DNA of 64,000 nucleotides from Azoarcus indigens (lineage in GTDB: Bacteria > Pseudomonadota > Gammaproteobacteria > Burkholderiales > Rhodocyclaceae). Every line of letters starts with the position of its first letter. Position 1 is the stretch's first letter. Below are positions 52,636-63,483 of the stretch, one piece after another. A model generated the notes under the pieces. That model searched no databases, had not been told where the DNA came from, and worked only from the letters and a program-made list of their open reading frames with translations. The position numbers and the translations under genes were made by a program. The stretch is from positions 62,001 through 126,000 of the forward strand of contig NZ_SNVV01000007.1 of NCBI RefSeq assembly GCF_004361735.1. The letters run 5' to 3'.

Positions 52636-54540
52636 ATGGAAACCGACGCCCTTCCCCAGCCGGCTCCCGCCTTTCGTCGCCCGGCCCATCCGCCGCATCC
52701 GCTGCTGCTCGCGCTGTGCGTGGTGCTGGTGAGCCTGGCCGGCTTCGGCGGCTACCGGCTGAGCGAGCATGTGGGCATGCAGGCGCTGCGGGTGGAGGCC
52801 AGCCACCGGCTGGACCTGTTCGCCGCCGCGGTGGACGCGGTGGTGAACCGCTACGCCCACCTGCCGGCCACGGTGGAGCTGAGCCCGGAGGTGAACAGCC
52901 TGCTGCGCCTGCCGGGCGACGCCGGCCGGGCGGACGCCGCCAACCGCTACCTGGAGCGGCTCAACCACAGCATCGGCAGCATCGCCATCTTCATCCTCGA
53001 TGCCAACGGCCATGCGGTGGCCGCCAGCAACTGGAACCAGCCGGACAGCTTCGTCGGTGAGGACCTCTCCTTCCGCCCCTACTTCCGCAGCGCCATGCAA
53101 GGCAAGGTCGGCCGCCACTTCGCCATCGGCACCACCCGCGGCGATCCAGGCTACTTCGTCTCCCACCCGGTGATGAATGCCGGCCGCCTGCTGGGCGTGG
53201 CGGTGATCAAGATCGGCTTCGCCGACCTGGACGAGACCTGGACCTCGCTGGGCTCGCCGGCGCTGATCGCCGATGACAAAGGCGTGGTCATCCTCACCTC
53301 GGTGCCGGCCTGGCTGTACACCGCGCTGGCACCGCTGAGCGAGGACGACAAGGCGCAGATCGCCGCCGACCGGCTGTACAACAACCGCCCCATCGGCCGC
53401 CTGCCGGTCACCCTCGCCGGCGGCGAGGAGAACGGCAGCACCGCGCGCTTCGACAGCCGGCTGGTGCTGCCGCCCACGCTGCCGCACAACAGCGGCTTCT
53501 ACCTCGCCCAGTCGCGCGGGCTGCCGGACACCGGCTGGAAGCTGCTGGTGTTCTCCGAGGTGACGCCGGTGCGCCGCCAGGCCGCCACCCATGCGGCGCT
53601 CACCGTGGTCGGCGCCGGCTTCCTCATCCTGCTGCTGCTGGTGATCGCCCAGCGCCGCCGCATCCTGCAGGAGAAGCTGGAGGCGCAGGCGCTGCTGCAG
53701 CGCGCCAATGCCGAACTGGAGGGTAAGGTGGGCCGCCGCACCCGCGCCCTCACCGAGTCCATTGCCCGCCTGCGCAAGGAAATCGCCGAGCGCCAGCATG
53801 CCGAGCAGACGCTGCGGGCGGCGCAGGACGAGCTGGTGCAGGCGGCCAAGCTGGCGGTGCTGGGGCGGCTGGCCACCGGCATCACCCATGAGCTGAACCA
53901 GCCGCTGGGGGCGATGCGCACGCTGTCGGGCAATGCCATCGAATTCATCCGCCGCGGCGACCTCGCCACCGCCGAGAAGAACCTGGGCATCATCGGCCGC
54001 CTGATCGACCAGATGGGCGGCATCATCACGCCGCTGAAGACCTTCGCCCGCAAATCCCCGGCGGTACCCGCGCGGGTGGACGTGGCCCATGCGGTGGCCA
54101 ATGCCCTGTTCCTGCTCGACCAGCGCCTCAAGCGTGCCGACATCACGGTGCACAACGGCTGCGAACCGGGCCGGGCGGTGGCCTGGTGCGACCAGAACCG
54201 GCTGGAACAGGTGCTGGTGAACCTCATTTCCAACGCCATCGACGCCATGCGCGGCCAAGCGGTGCGCGAGCTGGACCTGGGCGCCTACACCCACGGCGAC
54301 GGCCGGGTGGTGCTGCGGGTGGGCGACACCGGCGTCGGCCTGCCGACCACGCTGCAGAACCGCCTGTTCGAGCCCTTCTTCACCACCAAGCCGGCCGGCG
54401 AAGGGCTGGGCTTGGGGCTGGCCATCTCGCGCGACATCGTGCGCGAGTTCGGCGGCGACCTTGTGGCCGACAACCGCGCCCGCGGCGGCGCCTTCTTCAC
54501 CGTCTTCCTGCCCGCGGCCCCGGAGCCGCCCGCCCCATGA
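52636..54540 (+). CDS. aauS: sensor histidine kinase, DctB family (AauS-like)
   Basis: 634 residues. Helix 1 (27-45), a periplasmic double-Cache sensor (about 50-310) with YRLSEHVGMQALRVEASHRL at its start, helix 2 (about 318-340), a coiled coil, then the kinase: H-box GITHELNQPLGAMRTLSGNA (His about 417), N-box LEQVLVNLISNAIDAM and G-box GDTGVGLP ... GEGLGLGLAI. DctB-family sensors detect C4-dicarboxylates or acidic amino acids. The next gene overlaps by 4 bp and the acidic amino acid genes follow at 58988, so I assign it to the AauS branch. The ATG at 52636 follows GCCTCCCC, with a weak ribosome site. Confidence 0.85.
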   Translation: METDALPQPAPAFRRPAHPPHPLLLALCVVLVSLAGFGGYRLSEHVGMQALRVEASHRLDLFAAAVDAVVNRYAHLPATVELSPEVNSLLRLPGDAGRADAANRYLERLNHSIGSIAIFILDANGHAVAASNWNQPDSFVGEDLSFRPYFRSAMQGKVGRHFAIGTTRGDPGYFVSHPVMNAGRLLGVAVIKIGFADLDETWTSLGSPALIADDKGVVILTSVPAWLYTALAPLSEDDKAQIAADRLYNNRPIGRLPVTLAGGEENGSTARFDSRLVLPPTLPHNSGFYLAQSRGLPDTGWKLLVFSEVTPVRRQAATHAALTVVGAGFLILLLLVIAQRRRILQEKLEAQALLQRANAELEGKVGRRTRALTESIARLRKEIAERQHAEQTLRAAQDELVQAAKLAVLGRLATGITHELNQPLGAMRTLSGNAIEFIRRGDLATAEKNLGIIGRLIDQMGGIITPLKTFARKSPAVPARVDVAHAVANALFLLDQRLKRADITVHNGCEPGRAVAWCDQNRLEQVLVNLISNAIDAMRGQAVRELDLGAYTHGDGRVVLRVGDTGVGLPTTLQNRLFEPFFTTKPAGEGLGLGLAISRDIVREFGGDLVADNRARGGAFFTVFLPAAPEPPAP

Positions 54541-55871
54541 CAACAGCGCTTTCCGTACTCATCATCGAAGACGACCCCGACGTCCGCCTCGGCTGCGAGC
54601 AGGCGCTGGAACTGGCGGGCATCCCGGTCACCGGCTGCGCCAGCGCGGAGGAGGGGCTGCGCCGGCTGACGCAGGACTTCGCCGGCATCGTCGTCACCGA
54701 CATGCGCCTGCCCGGTGCCGACGGCATGGCGGTGGTGCGCCGCGCCCACGAGCTGGACCCGGCGCTGCCGGTGATCATGATCACCGGCCACGGCGACGTC
54801 ACCCTGGCGGTGGAGGCGATGCGCAGCGGCGCCTACGACTTCATCCAGAAGCCCTTCGCCCCGGAACTGTTGATCGAGGTGGTGCACCGCGCGCTGGACA
54901 AGCGCGCGCTGGCGCTGGAAGTGGCCGACCTGCGCCGCCGCCTGGAGCGGCGCGAGGGCCTGGACGCGGCCTTGATCGGCCGCTCGCCGCAGATGGAGCG
55001 GCTGCGCCAGCTCATCCTCGACGTCGCCGGCAAGACGGTGGACGTGCTGGTGCGCGGCGAAACCGGCACCGGCAAGGAGCTGGTCGCCCGCTGCCTGCAC
55101 GACCTCGGCCCGCGTCGCAAGGCCAACTTCGTCGCCCTCAACTGCGGCGGCCTGCCGGACAACCTGCTCGACAGCGAGCTGTTCGGCCACGAGGCCGGCG
55201 CCTTCACCGGCGCGCAGAAGCGCCGCGTTGGCAAGATCGAACACGCCAGCGGCGGCACCCTGTTCCTGGACGAGCTGGAAAGCATGCCGATGGCGGTGCA
55301 GATCAAGCTGCTGCGGGTGCTGCAGGAGCGGGTGATAGAGCGCCTGGGCTCCAACCAGCTGCTGCCGGTGGACACCCGGGTGGTGGCGGCGACCAAAGAC
55401 GACCTGCTGGAACTGGCCGGCCAGGGCCGCTTCCGCGCCGACCTCTACTACCGCCTCAACGTCGTCACCGTGGAGCTGCCGCCGCTGCGCGAGCGCCGCG
55501 AGGACGTTCCGCTGCTCCTCGAGCACTTCATGCTGCAGGCGGCCCAGCGCTACGACCGCCCGCTGCCGCAGATGAGCGCCGAGCAGACCCACCGCCTGAT
55601 GGCCCACCCCTGGCCGGGCAATGTGCGCGAGCTGCGCAACGTGGCCGACTGCCTGGTGCTGGGCGTGGGCAACAGCGTACTCGGCACCGCCGAGCGCAGC
55701 GACGCGCCCTCGCTGGCGGAGATGGTGGACCGCTTCGAGCGCAACCTGATCGACGAGACCCTGCGCCGCCACGGTGGCAACCTCAGCCGCGCCGCCGAGG
55801 CGTTGCGGGTGCCCAAGACCACGCTGCACGACAAGATCCGCAAGCACGGGCTGACGCCGCGCGAGGGTTGA
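54537..55871 (+). CDS. aauR: sigma-54-dependent response regulator, DctD family (AauR-like)
   Basis: 444 residues: receiver domain with phosphorylated Asp55 (VVTDMRLPGADG), AAA+ domain with GETGTGKE (about 174), the sigma-54 contact loop GAFTGA (about 221) and LFLDELESMP, and a Fis-type helix-turn-helix (GGNLSRAAEALRVPKTTLHDKIRKHG split, near 405-440). All core motifs are intact. Its target site, TTCGG-N4-CCGAA, published for Pseudomonas AauR, occurs upstream of the sigma-54 promoter of the transporter operon in this window. It starts in the AauS stop codon (ATGA). Confidence 0.88.
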   Translation: MTTALSVLIIEDDPDVRLGCEQALELAGIPVTGCASAEEGLRRLTQDFAGIVVTDMRLPGADGMAVVRRAHELDPALPVIMITGHGDVTLAVEAMRSGAYDFIQKPFAPELLIEVVHRALDKRALALEVADLRRRLERREGLDAALIGRSPQMERLRQLILDVAGKTVDVLVRGETGTGKELVARCLHDLGPRRKANFVALNCGGLPDNLLDSELFGHEAGAFTGAQKRRVGKIEHASGGTLFLDELESMPMAVQIKLLRVLQERVIERLGSNQLLPVDTRVVAATKDDLLELAGQGRFRADLYYRLNVVTVELPPLRERREDVPLLLEHFMLQAAQRYDRPLPQMSAEQTHRLMAHPWPGNVRELRNVADCLVLGVGNSVLGTAERSDAPSLAEMVDRFERNLIDETLRRHGGNLSRAAEALRVPKTTLHDKIRKHGLTPREG

Positions 55872-55948
55872 AGCGGCCCGCCCATCATCGGCGCGGCGGC
55901 GGCCGAACTGTTCGCACCGCCCTTCCGTCGCCGCCCGCAGGCGGCCCC

Positions 55949-57589
55949 CTACTCCGGCAGCAGCGCCGCCAGCGTCTGCAGCGTGTCCGCCTCCGCCGCC
56001 GGCTTGTCGCGGCGCCAGCGCAGGATGCGCGGGAAGCGCACCGCCACCCCGCTCTTGTGGCGGGCGCTGCGGGCGATGCCCTCGAAGCCCAGCTCGAACA
56101 CCTGCTCTGGCACCACGCTGCGCACCGGGCCGAACTTCTCCTGCGTGCTGCGGCGGACGATGGCGTCCACCTCGCGGATCTCGGCGTCGCTGAGGCCGGA
56201 GTAGGCCTTGGCGAAGGGCACCAGGCGACGCTGCGGCTCGCCTTCCGGCGCATCCCAGACGGCGAAGGTGTAGTCGGTGTAGAGGCTGGCGCGGCGGCCG
56301 TGGCCACGCTGGGCGTAGATCAGCACCGCGTCCACGCTGTAGGGGTCTATCTTCCACTTCCACCACACGCCTTCGTCCTTGCTGCGGCCGACGCCATAGG
56401 CGGAATCGCGCGCCTTCAGCATCATCCCTTCCACCCCCAGCGCGCGGGCGGACTCGCGCTGCCGCGCCAGCGCCTCCCAGTTCTCCCCCTGCAGCAGCGG
56501 CGACAGCCGCAGCGCGCGGTGGGGGTGGTGGGCGACCAGGCGCTCCAGCAGCGCGCGGCGCTCGGCCAGCGGCCGCCGGCGCAGATCCTCGCCCTCCCAC
56601 TCCAGCACATCGTAGGCGCACAACACCACCGGCGCCGCGGCCAGCAGGCGGGGGCCCACCGTCTTGCGGCCAAGGCGGGTCTGCAGCGCGGCGAAGGGCT
56701 GCACCCGGTCGTCCTTCCACACCAGGATCTCGCCATCCACCACCGTGCCCTCGGGCAGCTCGGCGCCGAGCGCGGCCAGCTCGGGGAAGCGTTCGGTGAC
56801 CAGATCCTCGCCGCGCGACCACAGCCAGCTGCGGCCGCCACGGCGTACCAGCTGGGCGCGTATGCCGTCCCACTTCCACTCCACCAGCCAGTGCGCCGGC
56901 GGCCCCAGGCGGGCGGCGAACCCGGCCACCGGCGCCTGCAGCGAGTGGGCGAGGAAGAAGGGATAGGGCAGGCCGTCCTCGCGCTCGAGCGGCGCCTCCG
57001 GCGGCGCCAGCAGGGCGGTGTAGCTGGCGGCGTCCGGCCGGGCGCCGATGCCGGTATAGCCGATCAGGCGCTGGGCGACGCGCTTGGTATCCACACCGCC
57101 GGCCTCGGCCAGCGCGCGGGTGGCGAGCAAACGGGAGACGCCGACGCGGAAGCTGCCGGTGATGAGTTTGGCGCAGACGAAGCGCTCCAGCGTGCCCAGC
57201 CCGGCCAGCAGCTCTGCCAGCCGCGACTGCAGCGACGCTGCCGGCAAGCCGCGCAACGGCAGCAGGCGCTCCTCCATCCACTCGGCGAGGGAGGCGTCGT
57301 CGCCGCCCGCGCCCTCCGGCAGCAGCAGCGCCAGCGTCTCGGCGAGGTCGCCCACCGCCTGGTAGCTCTCCTCGAACAGCCATTCCGGTACGCCGGCCGC
57401 GCGCATGGCGAATTCCCGCAGCTGGCGCACGGGCACCAGCTGGCGCGGCTTGCCGCCGGCGAGGAAGTAGGCCGCCCAGGCGGCGTCGGCCGGCGGCGCG
57501 GCCCGGAAGTACTCCACCATGGCGGCGAGCTTGGCGTTGCTGGAAGTGGTGGCATCCAGCGCGGCGTAAAGGGCGGCGAAAGCCTTCAT
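55949..57589 (-). CDS. ATP-dependent DNA ligase (exonuclease-associated family)
   Basis: 546 residues. The N-terminal ligase domain (MKAFAALYAALDATTSSNAK) is followed by the catalytic core: motif I EWKWDGIRAQL holding the adenylated lysine, motif III FPELAAL...VVDGEILVW, motif IV EGMMLKA, and motif V VWWKWKID. The C-terminal OB fold (LVPFAKAYSGLSDAEIREVD) ends the protein. It seals nicks with ATP. The start overlaps the exonuclease stop (ATGA). The pair is normally found with an Lhr-type helicase and a phosphoesterase in a DNA-repair cassette; those are not in the window. Confidence 0.9.
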   Translation of the reverse strand: MKAFAALYAALDATTSSNAKLAAMVEYFRAAPPADAAWAAYFLAGGKPRQLVPVRQLREFAMRAAGVPEWLFEESYQAVGDLAETLALLLPEGAGGDDASLAEWMEERLLPLRGLPAASLQSRLAELLAGLGTLERFVCAKLITGSFRVGVSRLLATRALAEAGGVDTKRVAQRLIGYTGIGARPDAASYTALLAPPEAPLEREDGLPYPFFLAHSLQAPVAGFAARLGPPAHWLVEWKWDGIRAQLVRRGGRSWLWSRGEDLVTERFPELAALGAELPEGTVVDGEILVWKDDRVQPFAALQTRLGRKTVGPRLLAAAPVVLCAYDVLEWEGEDLRRRPLAERRALLERLVAHHPHRALRLSPLLQGENWEALARQRESARALGVEGMMLKARDSAYGVGRSKDEGVWWKWKIDPYSVDAVLIYAQRGHGRRASLYTDYTFAVWDAPEGEPQRRLVPFAKAYSGLSDAEIREVDAIVRRSTQEKFGPVRSVVPEQVFELGFEGIARSARHKSGVAVRFPRILRWRRDKPAAEADTLQTLAALLPE

Positions 57590-58683
57590 TGCGCGGGCTC
57601 TCCGCCGGGTTTCGCCGGTGGCGTCGCCGGCTCGGCATCCGCCACATCGACCTGTGGCGCGACGCCCTCCTCCGTCTCGCTCCCGGCTGCCTCCTCCGCC
57701 TGGGCGCCCTCGCCATACTCGGTGTCGAAAGCCTGCGCCTGCAGGCCCTGCTCGGCGAGCCAACGCACCAGCACCGGCACGCTGCCGTGGGTGACGAAGA
57801 CGCGGCCGGCGCCGGTGGCGGCGATGGCGGCGAGCAAGCCGGGCCAGTCGGCATGGTCGGAGAGCACGAAGCCGCGATCCACGCCCCGCCGCCGCCGGGT
57901 GCCGCGTATGCGCATCCAGCCGCTGGCGAAGGCGTCGGCATAGTCGCCGAAGCGGCGCAGCCATGGGCTGCCCTGGGCCGAGGGCGACGCCAGCACCATC
58001 GCCTGGCGCAGGGCGGCAGCCTCGCCCACGTCATTGACCCGCAGCGTGGCCGGCAGCGCCACGCCGGCGTCCCGGTAGGCGGCGTTGAGCGCCTCCAGCG
58101 CGCCATGGACCACGATGGGGCCGATGGCCGCATCCAGCATGTGCAGGATGCGCTGGGCCTTGCCGAAGGCGTAGCAGAACAGCACCGAGGTCCGGCCGGC
58201 GGCGGCGTTGGCGGCCCACCAGGCGTTGATCTGCGCCGCCAGCTCCGCCTGCGGCGGCCAGCGGTAGATGGGCAGGCCGAAGGTGGATTCGGTGATGAAG
58301 GCGTCGCAGCGCACCGGCTCGAAAGGCGCGCAGGTGCCGTCCGCCTCCAGCTTGTAGTCGCCGGAGGCCACCCACACCTCGCCGCCGTACGCCAGCCTCA
58401 CCTGGGCCGAGCCCAGCACATGGCCGGCGGGATGGAAGCTGATGTCCACGCCTCGATGCCGCAGCGAGCGGCCGTAGGGCAAGGTCTCCAGCGGGATGTC
58501 GCCGAGGCGGGCGCGCAGGATGCCGGCGCCGGCCGCGGCGGCGAGGTAATGGCGGTGGCCGGGGCGGGCATGGTCGCCGTGGCCATGGGTGATCACCGCA
58601 CGCGCCACCGGCCGCCAGGGGTCGATGTAGAAATCGCCGGGCGGGCAGTAGAGGCCTTCAGGGCGGGGTACGACGAGATCCAT
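57586..58683 (-). CDS. ligase-associated DNA exonuclease (metallo-beta-lactamase fold)
   Basis: 365 residues. The metal motif HGHGDHARPGH (HxHxDH) near residue 33 and ISFHPAGHVLGSAQV define the beta-lactamase/beta-CASP fold of SNM1/CPSF-like nucleases. CDAFITESTFGLPIYRWPP and the later SDHADWPGLL are beta-CASP signatures. It is placed with the exonuclease family linked to ATP-dependent ligases. It trims DNA ends before ligation. The C-terminal 40 residues are acidic and low in complexity (EEAAGSETEEG), possibly a linker. The start chosen is MDLVVPRPEG at 58683. Confidence 0.87.
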   Translation of the reverse strand: MDLVVPRPEGLYCPPGDFYIDPWRPVARAVITHGHGDHARPGHRHYLAAAAGAGILRARLGDIPLETLPYGRSLRHRGVDISFHPAGHVLGSAQVRLAYGGEVWVASGDYKLEADGTCAPFEPVRCDAFITESTFGLPIYRWPPQAELAAQINAWWAANAAAGRTSVLFCYAFGKAQRILHMLDAAIGPIVVHGALEALNAAYRDAGVALPATLRVNDVGEAAALRQAMVLASPSAQGSPWLRRFGDYADAFASGWMRIRGTRRRRGVDRGFVLSDHADWPGLLAAIAATGAGRVFVTHGSVPVLVRWLAEQGLQAQAFDTEYGEGAQAEEAAGSETEEGVAPQVDVADAEPATPPAKPGGEPAQ

Positions 58684-58784
58684 GGGCTTGAAGGAGGGGG
58701 TTCCGGGTCGAAAGGGGATCAGGGCCGCGGAACAAGCCCGCGCCCGCGGCAGACAGGGGAAGCAGCCGCCGTGCCCGCCCGCGG

Positions 58785-58802
58785 CGTTCGGTTTTCCGAA
58801 CG
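58785..58802. promoter_or_regulatory. AauR-type upstream activator site
   Basis: CGTTCGG-TTTT-CCGAACG, a perfect inverted repeat containing TTCGG-N4-CCGAA, the published binding motif of AauR in Pseudomonas putida. It is centred 105 bp before the -24 box. GTTCCCGAAC at 58824-58833 may be a weak second half-site cluster. Confidence 0.8.
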
Positions 58803-58897
58803 GATGGCGCGGCGCAGGCACGGGTTCCCGAACGCGGGCCGCGGGTCTACCCGGATCAACCCCAATCGGATCAAGGGGCTAGGATGAAACCGGGCAT

Positions 58898-58912
58898 TGG
58901 CACATTACGTGC
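58898..58912 (+). promoter_or_regulatory. sigma-54 promoter of the acidic amino acid operon
   Basis: TGGCAC-ATTAC-GTGC: perfect -24 element and -12 GC at the right distance (one mismatch in TTGC). Transcription would start near 58924, 64 bp before the gltI start codon. Confidence 0.8.
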
Positions 58913-58928
58913 GATAACCGCCGGCAAC

Positions 58929-58972
58929 GGGCGAAGCCTTCGCCCGCCTTCTCGAACGTACTCTCGAACGTA
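58929..58972 (+). promoter_or_regulatory. gltI leader hairpin and short tandem repeat
   Basis: GGGCGAAG-C-CTTCGCCC (58929-58945) is a perfect 8-bp hairpin at the start of the message. It is followed by two copies of TCTCGAACGTA (58950-58960 and 58962-58972), just before the ribosome site TTGGAG. They may stabilise the mRNA or be a second regulator's site. Confidence 0.5.
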
Positions 58973-58987
58973 GATTGGAGACTGGTC

Positions 58988-59887
58988 ATGCGCAAATCCC
59001 TCACCGTCATCGCCCTGTGTCTCACCGCGGGAGGCCTCGCCGCCCCCGCGCAAGCCGCCGAACTCACCGGCTCGCTGAAGAAGATCAAGGATGCCGGGGC
59101 GATCACCGTGGGCTACCGTGAATCCTCGGTGCCCTTCTCCTACCTGGACGCCGACCAGAAGCCGGTGGGCTACGCGATGGACCTCTGCGCCAAGGTGGTG
59201 GACGCGGTGAAGGAGGAGTTGAAGGCGCCCAACCTGCAGGTGAAGTACCAGGCGGTGACCTCGCAGAACCGCATTCCGCTGATGCAGAACGGCACCATAG
59301 ACATCGAGTGCGGCTCCACCACCAACAGCGTGCAGCGCCAGCAGCAAGTGGGCTTCTCGGTGGCCTACTTCATCACCAGCGTGCGCATGGGCGTGCGCAA
59401 GGATTCGGGCATCAACGACATCACCGACCTGGAAGGCAAGCCGGTGGTGACTACCACCGGCACCACTTCCGACGGCCTGATCAAGCAGAACCAGCGCGGC
59501 AAGTCCATCAATCTGCGCAACCTCTACGGCAAGGACCACGCCGATTCCTTCCTGATGGTGGAGAGCGGCCGCGCCGCCGCCTTCGTGATGGACGACATCC
59601 TCATCGCCGGCCTCATCGCCAACTCCAAGAACCCGTCCGCCTACGCCATCGTCGGCCCCTCGCTGCGCGACGAGCCCTATGGGGTGATGCTGCGCAAGGA
59701 CGACCCCGAGTTCAAGGCGGTGGTGGACAAGGCGCTGATCGCCGCGATGAAGTCCGGCGAAGCCACCAAGCTGTACGAGAAGTGGTTCATGAGCCCGATT
59801 CCTCCGCGCAATGTGAACCTGAACTTCCCGATGAGCCCGGTGCTGAAGGCGGCCATCGAGAACCCGACCGACAAGGGCGTCGAGTAA
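58988..59887 (+). CDS. gltI: glutamate/aspartate ABC transporter, substrate-binding protein
   Basis: A 299-residue periplasmic protein. Signal peptide MRKSLTVIALCLTAGGLAAP with cleavage near AQAAEL. The SBP_bac_3 domain follows: ITVGYRESSVPFSYLDADQK (split) for ligand binding, DIECGSTTNSVQRQ and VTTTGTTSDGLIKQ in the hinge region. These blocks are close to GltI/AatJ for glutamate and aspartate. It heads the operon gltIJKL-ansB-aspA, under the sigma-54 promoter with AauR site. Confidence 0.95.
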   Translation: MRKSLTVIALCLTAGGLAAPAQAAELTGSLKKIKDAGAITVGYRESSVPFSYLDADQKPVGYAMDLCAKVVDAVKEELKAPNLQVKYQAVTSQNRIPLMQNGTIDIECGSTTNSVQRQQQVGFSVAYFITSVRMGVRKDSGINDITDLEGKPVVTTTGTTSDGLIKQNQRGKSINLRNLYGKDHADSFLMVESGRAAAFVMDDILIAGLIANSKNPSAYAIVGPSLRDEPYGVMLRKDDPEFKAVVDKALIAAMKSGEATKLYEKWFMSPIPPRNVNLNFPMSPVLKAAIENPTDKGVE

Positions 59888-59898
59888 GGCCCTCGCGC

Positions 59899-59919
59899 CG
59901 GCCCGCATCCCGCGGGCCG
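59899..59919 (+). promoter_or_regulatory. intercistronic hairpin after gltI
   Basis: CGGCCCGC and GCGGGCCG form an 8-bp stem with loop ATCCC, 12 bp after the gltI stop. It can protect the gltI mRNA so that the binding protein is made in excess over the membrane subunits, as is usual for ABC importers. Confidence 0.6.
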
Positions 59920-59993
59920 CTACCCGGCGGCGGCGGCCGCGCAGGCCGCCGCCCTCCCCCCACCCGGGCCGCCCACGGCGGCGAGGACAGGCG

Positions 59994-60731
59994 ATGAATT
60001 ACCACTGGGACTGGCTGTTCTTCTTCCAGGAGGCCGACGACGGCCTCAAATATTACGAATGGATCATCTCCGGCATGGGCTGGACGGTGGCGGTGTCGCT
60101 GGGCGCGCTGGCGGTGGCCCTGCTGCTGGGCTCGGTGCTGGGCGTGATGCGCACCACCCCCAGCCGCCTGCTGGTGGCCATCGGCGACACCTATGTGGAC
60201 GTGTTCCGCAACGTGCCGCTGATCGTGCAACTCTTCATGTGGTTCTTCGTCATCCCGGAGTTCCTGCCCGAGAAGCTGGGCCTGTGGGTGAAGCAGGAGC
60301 TGCCCTACCTGGTCACCGCCATCATCGGCCTCGGCCTCTACACCGCGGCGCGCATCGCCGAGCAAGTGAAATCGGGCATCAACGCCCTCGCCCGCGGCCA
60401 GCGCTTCGCCGGCCTGGCGCTGGGTTTCACCGAGTGGCAGACCTACCGCTACGTGCGCCTGCCGATGGCCTACCGCATCGTGCTGCCGGCCATCACCTCC
60501 GAGGCGATGAACATCTTCAAGAACTCGGCGGTGACCTACGCGGTGGGCATCCTGGAGCTGTACTTCCAGTACAAGCAGATCATCGAGAAGACCTCGCAGG
60601 TGCTGGAGATCACCATCGTCGTCACCGCCATCTACTTCGGCCTCGCCTTCGCGATGAACCGCGTCCTCGCCTTCATCGAGAAGCGCAGCGCGGTGCCCGG
60701 CCTGATCACCGGCGGCAAGGGAGGCCACTGA
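59994..60731 (+). CDS. gltJ: glutamate/aspartate ABC transporter, permease GltJ
   Basis: Inner-membrane permease of 245 residues with about five helices. The EAA loop reads GQRFAGLALGFTEWQTYRYVRLPMAYRIVLPA, split near residue 135, and NVPLIVQLFMWFFVIPEFLPE is a GltJ/His-Met-family block. The N-terminus (MNYHWDWLFFFQEADDG) is the typical GltJ opening. It pairs with GltK and GltL. It is separated from gltI by 106 bp with a hairpin. Confidence 0.95.
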   Translation: MNYHWDWLFFFQEADDGLKYYEWIISGMGWTVAVSLGALAVALLLGSVLGVMRTTPSRLLVAIGDTYVDVFRNVPLIVQLFMWFFVIPEFLPEKLGLWVKQELPYLVTAIIGLGLYTAARIAEQVKSGINALARGQRFAGLALGFTEWQTYRYVRLPMAYRIVLPAITSEAMNIFKNSAVTYAVGILELYFQYKQIIEKTSQVLEITIVVTAIYFGLAFAMNRVLAFIEKRSAVPGLITGGKGGH

Positions 60732-60732
60732 C

Positions 60733-61413
60733 ATGAACGATTTCGACTTCGGCGTCGTCACCGCCAACTGGCAGTTCCTGGCCGAGGGCCTGCGCTACAC
60801 CCTGCAGGTGACGGTGGTGGCGATGATAGGCGGCATCATCCTCGGCACCCTGCTGGCGCTGATGCGGCTGTCATCGATCAAACCGCTGCAGCTGTTCGCC
60901 TCGGCCTATGTGAACTTCTTCCGCAGCGTGCCGCTGGTGCAGGTGATCCTGGCCTTCTACCTGATCCTGCCGATGGTGCTGCAACTCTTCACCGGCCAGC
61001 CGATGCCAATAGGCGCGGCCAACTCGGCCTACTTCACCTTCACCGTGTTCGAGGCCGCCTACTACTCCGAGATCATGCGTTCCGGCATCCAGTCGGTGGC
61101 GCGCGGCCAGATCGCCGCCGGTTCGGCGCTGGGCTTCACCTACGGCCAGACCATGCGCCTGGTGGTGCTGCCGCAGGCCTTCCGCAACATGCTGCCGGTG
61201 CTGCTGACGCAGACCATCGTGCTGTTCCAGGACGTGTCGCTGGTGTATGCCATCGGCGCCACCGACTTCTTCGGCGCGGCGGACAAGATCACCCAGCGCG
61301 ACCTGCGTCCGGTAGAGATGTACACCACCGTGGCGGTGGTCTATTTCATCATCTGCTTTACCCTTTCGCGGCTGGTCAAGCGGCTCCAGGCGCGCATCGC
61401 CATCATCCGCTGA
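60733..61413 (+). CDS. gltK: glutamate/aspartate ABC transporter, permease GltK
   Basis: A 226-residue permease with five helices, the partner of GltJ. NFFRSVPLVQVILAFYLILP and the EAA loop GQIAAGSALGFTYGQTMRLVVLPQAFRNMLP (split) are conserved. The start codon follows the gltJ stop with one intervening base, so expression is coupled. Confidence 0.95.
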   Translation: MNDFDFGVVTANWQFLAEGLRYTLQVTVVAMIGGIILGTLLALMRLSSIKPLQLFASAYVNFFRSVPLVQVILAFYLILPMVLQLFTGQPMPIGAANSAYFTFTVFEAAYYSEIMRSGIQSVARGQIAAGSALGFTYGQTMRLVVLPQAFRNMLPVLLTQTIVLFQDVSLVYAIGATDFFGAADKITQRDLRPVEMYTTVAVVYFIICFTLSRLVKRLQARIAIIR

Positions 61414-61441
61414 TCCCAGGCTAGCAACGGAGTTATTCCCG

Positions 61442-63375
<1,934 letters not shown>

Positions 63376-63483
63376 ACACAGCAGCGCTGAACACCACGCC
63401 GGATGAAGCCCCCCCGCCCCCGTAGCGCCAACAACAAACGAGGACCACGGCGCGCAGCAGCGCCGGGCAAAGAGGAGAGACAG

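Noticed and set aside
54285-58133. 1282-codon minus-strand frame spanning the DctD-type regulator and ligase genes
   Set aside because: The translation has low-complexity Arg/Ala/Pro and Gln/Val/Leu runs; the real products are in other frames.
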